From Saccharomycopsis crataegensis (taxonomy: Eukaryota > Ascomycota > Saccharomycetes > Ascoideales > Saccharomycopsidaceae), in NCBI RefSeq assembly GCF_037102585.1, contig NW_027043829.1, positions 2,170,001 to 2,234,000 of the forward strand: DNA of 64,000 nt, written 5' to 3'. The notes under the pieces were generated by a model. That model was not told the origin of the DNA. It saw only the letters and a program-made list of their open reading frames with translations, and ran no database searches. Below are positions 60,963 to 64,000 of the stretch, piece by piece. The position numbers were made by a program, and so were the translations under genes. How positions within the stretch are numbered: the stretch's first letter is position 1; the number at the start of each line of letters is the position of its first letter.

Positions 60963-61277
60963 TCACCAGAATGCTGAATTGATATCATCTGTGAGCATAC
61001 TGTTCACATGCATTTCAAATAATTCATCAATTGAGCCATTTATTTTCTTTGCCTCAGGAGCCTTAATTCTGTTTTCTTGGATGTTGACAATAATATTTTC
61101 AAAAAGATGGAATAATTTTAACTTATTATTATACCTTTGATTAGCATTGTTAGAAGGATTTTCATTAGTCAAAATCTGGTATGATTGATCGAACAAAACC
61201 TTGATTTCTGAGTAGGATATTGGAGTTTCTGTTTTTTGCGAAGTTATTGATTTCAAAGAGGATTCTGTTTCATTCTC

Positions 61278-61332
<55 letters not shown>

Positions 61333-62912
61333 TCAACAAACAAGTTGTCTTTATTGAATACTAAAAACTTGAGCAAAGAGGTCCAGTAAGTCGCAGAGTT
61401 TTTGAAGATTGACGATTCGTAATCTTTGAAAAAGGCTAATTTCTCAGATACAGAAATATTGTCATATGATAGCACGTATTGGAAGAACACATCAAAATTA
61501 AGGGGGTTGTTGATTCCAGTGGCCAGCTTATAGTCTAATAAGCTTTGTAAACTTTGATCCATTAATTTTAAAACGTAATCTTTTTGTTGTGATTCATTCC
61601 CGGTGGAGCCGGAGCCGGTGCGGGAGGTGTTCAGGGAGTTTAGTAATAAATTTTCACTGTCCAAAAATGGCTTCCAGACCGATGGGGATTTTGAAAACTT
61701 TGCTAGGAACTTCATGATCATATCTCTTGAAGTCAAATAATTCCCATCATAATTTTCCGCGTCTATGAGCAAAAGCTTTGTGGATAAAACCGATACCGGG
61801 ATGTAATTTGAGGCCCTCATGAGAATGTTTTTGGCGTCGGCAAAATGGTCAATGTTGATCAAAAACCAAAAATATCTCACCCAAAATCTATCATATAATG
61901 CAGTGGATATTAGACACCTTTCGTGGGTCAATATGATTCTCTGTATTAAGTTATTTTGAATCACGGTTTTGTTAATTTTTTTAGAATTTGATGAAGAGGA
62001 AAAAAAAGCCGCATCTGGTGCTAATAGTTTTATTTCTAAATAATTCAAATATGAGTCCCATGCGTCTAGTTCTTGCTTTGGTAACGCTGTGGTATGAAAG
62101 TATTGACGCTTCAACTTTGATTCATATTGATAAATTTTGAAAACCTCGTATGCGTTTGAAATGTAGAGATCGGTGAATATCTTCTTCACTTTAACTTTAA
62201 GTTCTTTCAATTGAGCAGCACTATCCTCGGCCTTCATTAGGGCTTTCACCTTCTCTTCATTAGCAAGGCCAAGCTTGGCTAAATCAGCTTGAGTCAAGAA
62301 CGCGCGAATATTTTTAAAATTGATTTCTTCGCTCAAAAAATTGGAGAATTTAGAATAGAAATATGAGTATTGATGCAATGGTAGTTCAATTACCTTTCTT
62401 AAAATAAGGAAAATCTCGTATTTCATGTTCTCCTTGGAAACAGCATTATAATTTTCTTCAAAGTCCAAATACAACTCCCAAAATTCGCTCGAATGATAAT
62501 GACTTCCAATCTTGAGTTCTGCAGACTTAAACAAGTTCTTCATTTCCAGATACTCAAAGTTTGATAGATTTATTCTTAATCTCAAGAATTCGACCCAAAT
62601 TTTCAACGAGTAAGGCAACATCTTCAAAGCGTTCAAAAATACAATCTCTGCACCTGAAGTATTACCCAAACTTAGTTCCAAATTGGCAAATCGTATCCAA
62701 TAATTTTCTAGATTCGGAAACCTTTTCAATAAAGACAAATAAACTGATCTCAACAACGACTTCTTAATGGTTGAAGATTTCTTTGTTATACCATCGTTTG
62801 ATTCTTCTATGGATTTAATGGCATCCATCCATTTTGGCAAACTATCTGGATCTTTTAACAAGTGTAGTAGTTTGTCATCTGAAATATTATAGTCTTCTAG
62901 TTCCGACATCAT
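60963..62912 (-). CDS. PRP39: U1 snRNP protein Prp39 (HAT-repeat)
   Basis: Two adjacent ATGs at 62912 and 62909 begin MMSELEDYNISDDKLLHLLK and give about 649 residues (S. cerevisiae Prp39 has 629). The frame runs further up to an ATG at 62972, but that adds only an Ile-rich stretch from a TTA repeat. HAT helical repeats are visible throughout: ENYWIRFANLELSLGNTSGA, LKIWVEFLRLRINLS, SEFWELYLDFEENY, DRFWVRYFWFLINIDHF, SPSVWKPFLDSENLLL. Prp39 is a U1 snRNP scaffold that helps 5' splice-site recognition. Prp42 is a related alternative. An 18-Thr run near residue 550 is coded by a trinucleotide repeat. Confidence 0.82.
61278..61331 (+). repeat. (AGT)18 trinucleotide repeat encoding poly-Thr in PRP39
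   Basis: Eighteen AGT units; on the coding strand ACT, threonine. It lies between two HAT-type helical parts, in a linker rich in Thr/Glu/Ser. Confidence 0.97.
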
Positions 62913-63136
62913 TATTATTATTATTATTGTTATTATTATTAAATACTGATTTATATTATAGTAATTTTCCATCTTTAGAAATTTTTATTCCAATTCTATT
63001 TATTTACCTGCGCTTTGCCAGGGCCTCTTAACCAAAAAGGCGCTGGTGTGATAATTAATGATAATTTCAACACTTTAACTTTTAACAAAATTGATACATT
63101 AAAATTAAAATTAATCATTATACATAATATACATTG

Positions 63137-64000
63137 CTAGATTGTTAAATACTTCTCCATTATTTGATGCGCCAAAAGAGAATTTCCATTGACATTGTAA
63201 AGCAAATATAGATTATAAGCACTCTCTCTTTTCAAATCATAAACTTCATCCATGTCATCATAATCAGTCAATACTTTTTCATAATATTGCACAGCAATCG
63301 AGTTCAAATTAATTTGATGGAAGAATCTTCCAAGATTGAAATCAGCTTCTTGAGCTTCATGTTTCCCTTTGGTCCTTCTGAGATCCCTGTATTCATTAAA
63401 ATACGTCATAGCTTGAAGAATAAACATGTGTCTATTACCAGATGATCTCTGCATTGCACGATGAGCACAAGCAACTCCTAGCAATAAGCATATCATTGGG
63501 TCACGTTTAAACTCATTATACGCTTTAGATAGATAAAACAAACTAGACAAATAACTCCTTCCTGATAGCAAAACTTGAGCATAAACGGTAACCAAATATG
63601 GATTTGTCGATGAGATGTCAAAGTTAATGTTTTCCCTTTCAACCAAAGACATGCCATCTATATCTCTTCCAAATCGCATTCCGTCCCACGCCTTGACCTG
63701 TCTCAAAAAATATTTTTGATGGTTTAGCGAAATAAAAATTTCCGATGCCTTACGGCCCGACGGCAAACTCAAGCTAAAAAGCTTAAATGAATCCCTTGAG
63801 AATCTGTGAGTATTAAGTAAATCACGCAAAGAAGCCATTATACTCTCATAATCCTCAATAATAGCATCAACTGATAATTTGACGAATCTCAAAGTATTAT
63901 CCCTTCTATAATTTTCTCTGAACGCAGAGACATTTCTAGCGATTTCAATTGATTGTACAGCGTCTTGTTTATCTCCATGCTTTGCTTCCAATAAACTATA
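63137..64000 (-). CDS. TFC4: TFIIIC subunit Tfc4 (tau131), C-terminal part
   Basis: The frame is open from the window edge to a stop at 63137 (about 287 residues). It contains TPR-like pairs: NPYLVTVYAQVLLSGRSYLS SLFYLSKAYNEFKRDPMICL, then CLLLGVACAHRAMQRSSGNR and FNLGRFFHQINLNSIAVQYY EKVL. This matches the end of Tfc4, the TFIIIC subunit whose TPR arrays recruit TFIIIB to tRNA genes. The RDIDGMSLVERENINFD linker is also typical. The N-terminal two thirds lie beyond the window. The gene is tandem with PRP39, 224 bp upstream of it. Confidence 0.88.
   Translation of the reverse strand, partial: YSLLEAKHGDKQDAVQSIEIARNVSAFRENYRRDNTLRFVKLSVDAIIEDYESIMASLRDLLNTHRFSRDSFKLFSLSLPSGRKASEIFISLNHQKYFLRQVKAWDGMRFGRDIDGMSLVERENINFDISSTNPYLVTVYAQVLLSGRSYLSSLFYLSKAYNEFKRDPMICLLLGVACAHRAMQRSSGNRHMFILQAMTYFNEYRDLRRTKGKHEAQEADFNLGRFFHQINLNSIAVQYYEKVLTDYDDMDEVYDLKRESAYNLYLLYNVNGNSLLAHQIMEKYLTI

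Overview
The window is nuclear DNA of a budding yeast (Saccharomycotina). It is compact and AT-rich, with mostly intronless genes for conserved yeast proteins: SGF29, BNA1, RBL2, RPL5, GUD1, ASF1, TIM13, TYS1, a UBR1-family ligase, a TUS1-like RhoGEF, PAH1, PSD2, JNM1, YIP1, TYR1, PRP39 and TFC4. The few introns are short and lie near the 5' end, with yeast-type splice signals (GTATGT-like donors and a TACTAAT or CTAAC branch). I could not place the genus. In-frame CTG falls where Leu fits in the velvet and PSD2 proteins, but this does not settle how CTG is decoded. I saw no tRNA, rRNA, CRISPR array or recognisable transposon.

Layout. 0-15 kb: the end of an IMO32-like hydrolase, a 3-kb stretch with no recognisable gene, then MRP7/SGF29 (divergent), an UPF0357 protein, an unknown Ser/Asn-rich protein, BNA1, RBL2, RPL5 and GUD1. 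15-26 kb: the accessory-looking part. A large GLEYA/PA14-type GPI adhesin (minus strand) with a long internal repeat array is separated by a 4.06-kb gene-poor divergent intergenic region from a gene whose protein carries a fungal velvet domain. 26-41 kb: a large mitochondrial-type protein, ASF1, TIM13, an unknown basic protein, TYS1 and the UBR ligase. 41-64 kb: the RhoGEF, PAH1/PSD2 sharing a divergent promoter, JNM1/YIP1 divergent, TYR1, a DUF676 lipase, PRP39 and the C-terminal part of TFC4.

How the genes may work together. PAH1 and PSD2 are both phospholipid enzymes and share one intergenic region with an inositol/choline-type E-box. TYR1 (tyrosine synthesis) and TYS1 (tyrosine charging), 25 kb apart, each carry a perfect Gcn4 heptamer; the TYR1 copy is inside its intron. 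The velvet-domain gene and the adhesin face away from each other across an unusually long control region, which suggests a cell-surface or developmental switch. This is inference from position only.

The strongest unusual item is the velvet-domain protein. To my knowledge this regulator family is typical of filamentous ascomycetes and basidiomycetes and is not found in S. cerevisiae or C. albicans. Other unusual items are a TIM13 with a shortened twin-CX3C loop, a gene with no in-frame ATG that encodes an eIF4E-binding-type motif, and a 20-copy TTTG repeat that ends six bases before a lipase start codon.
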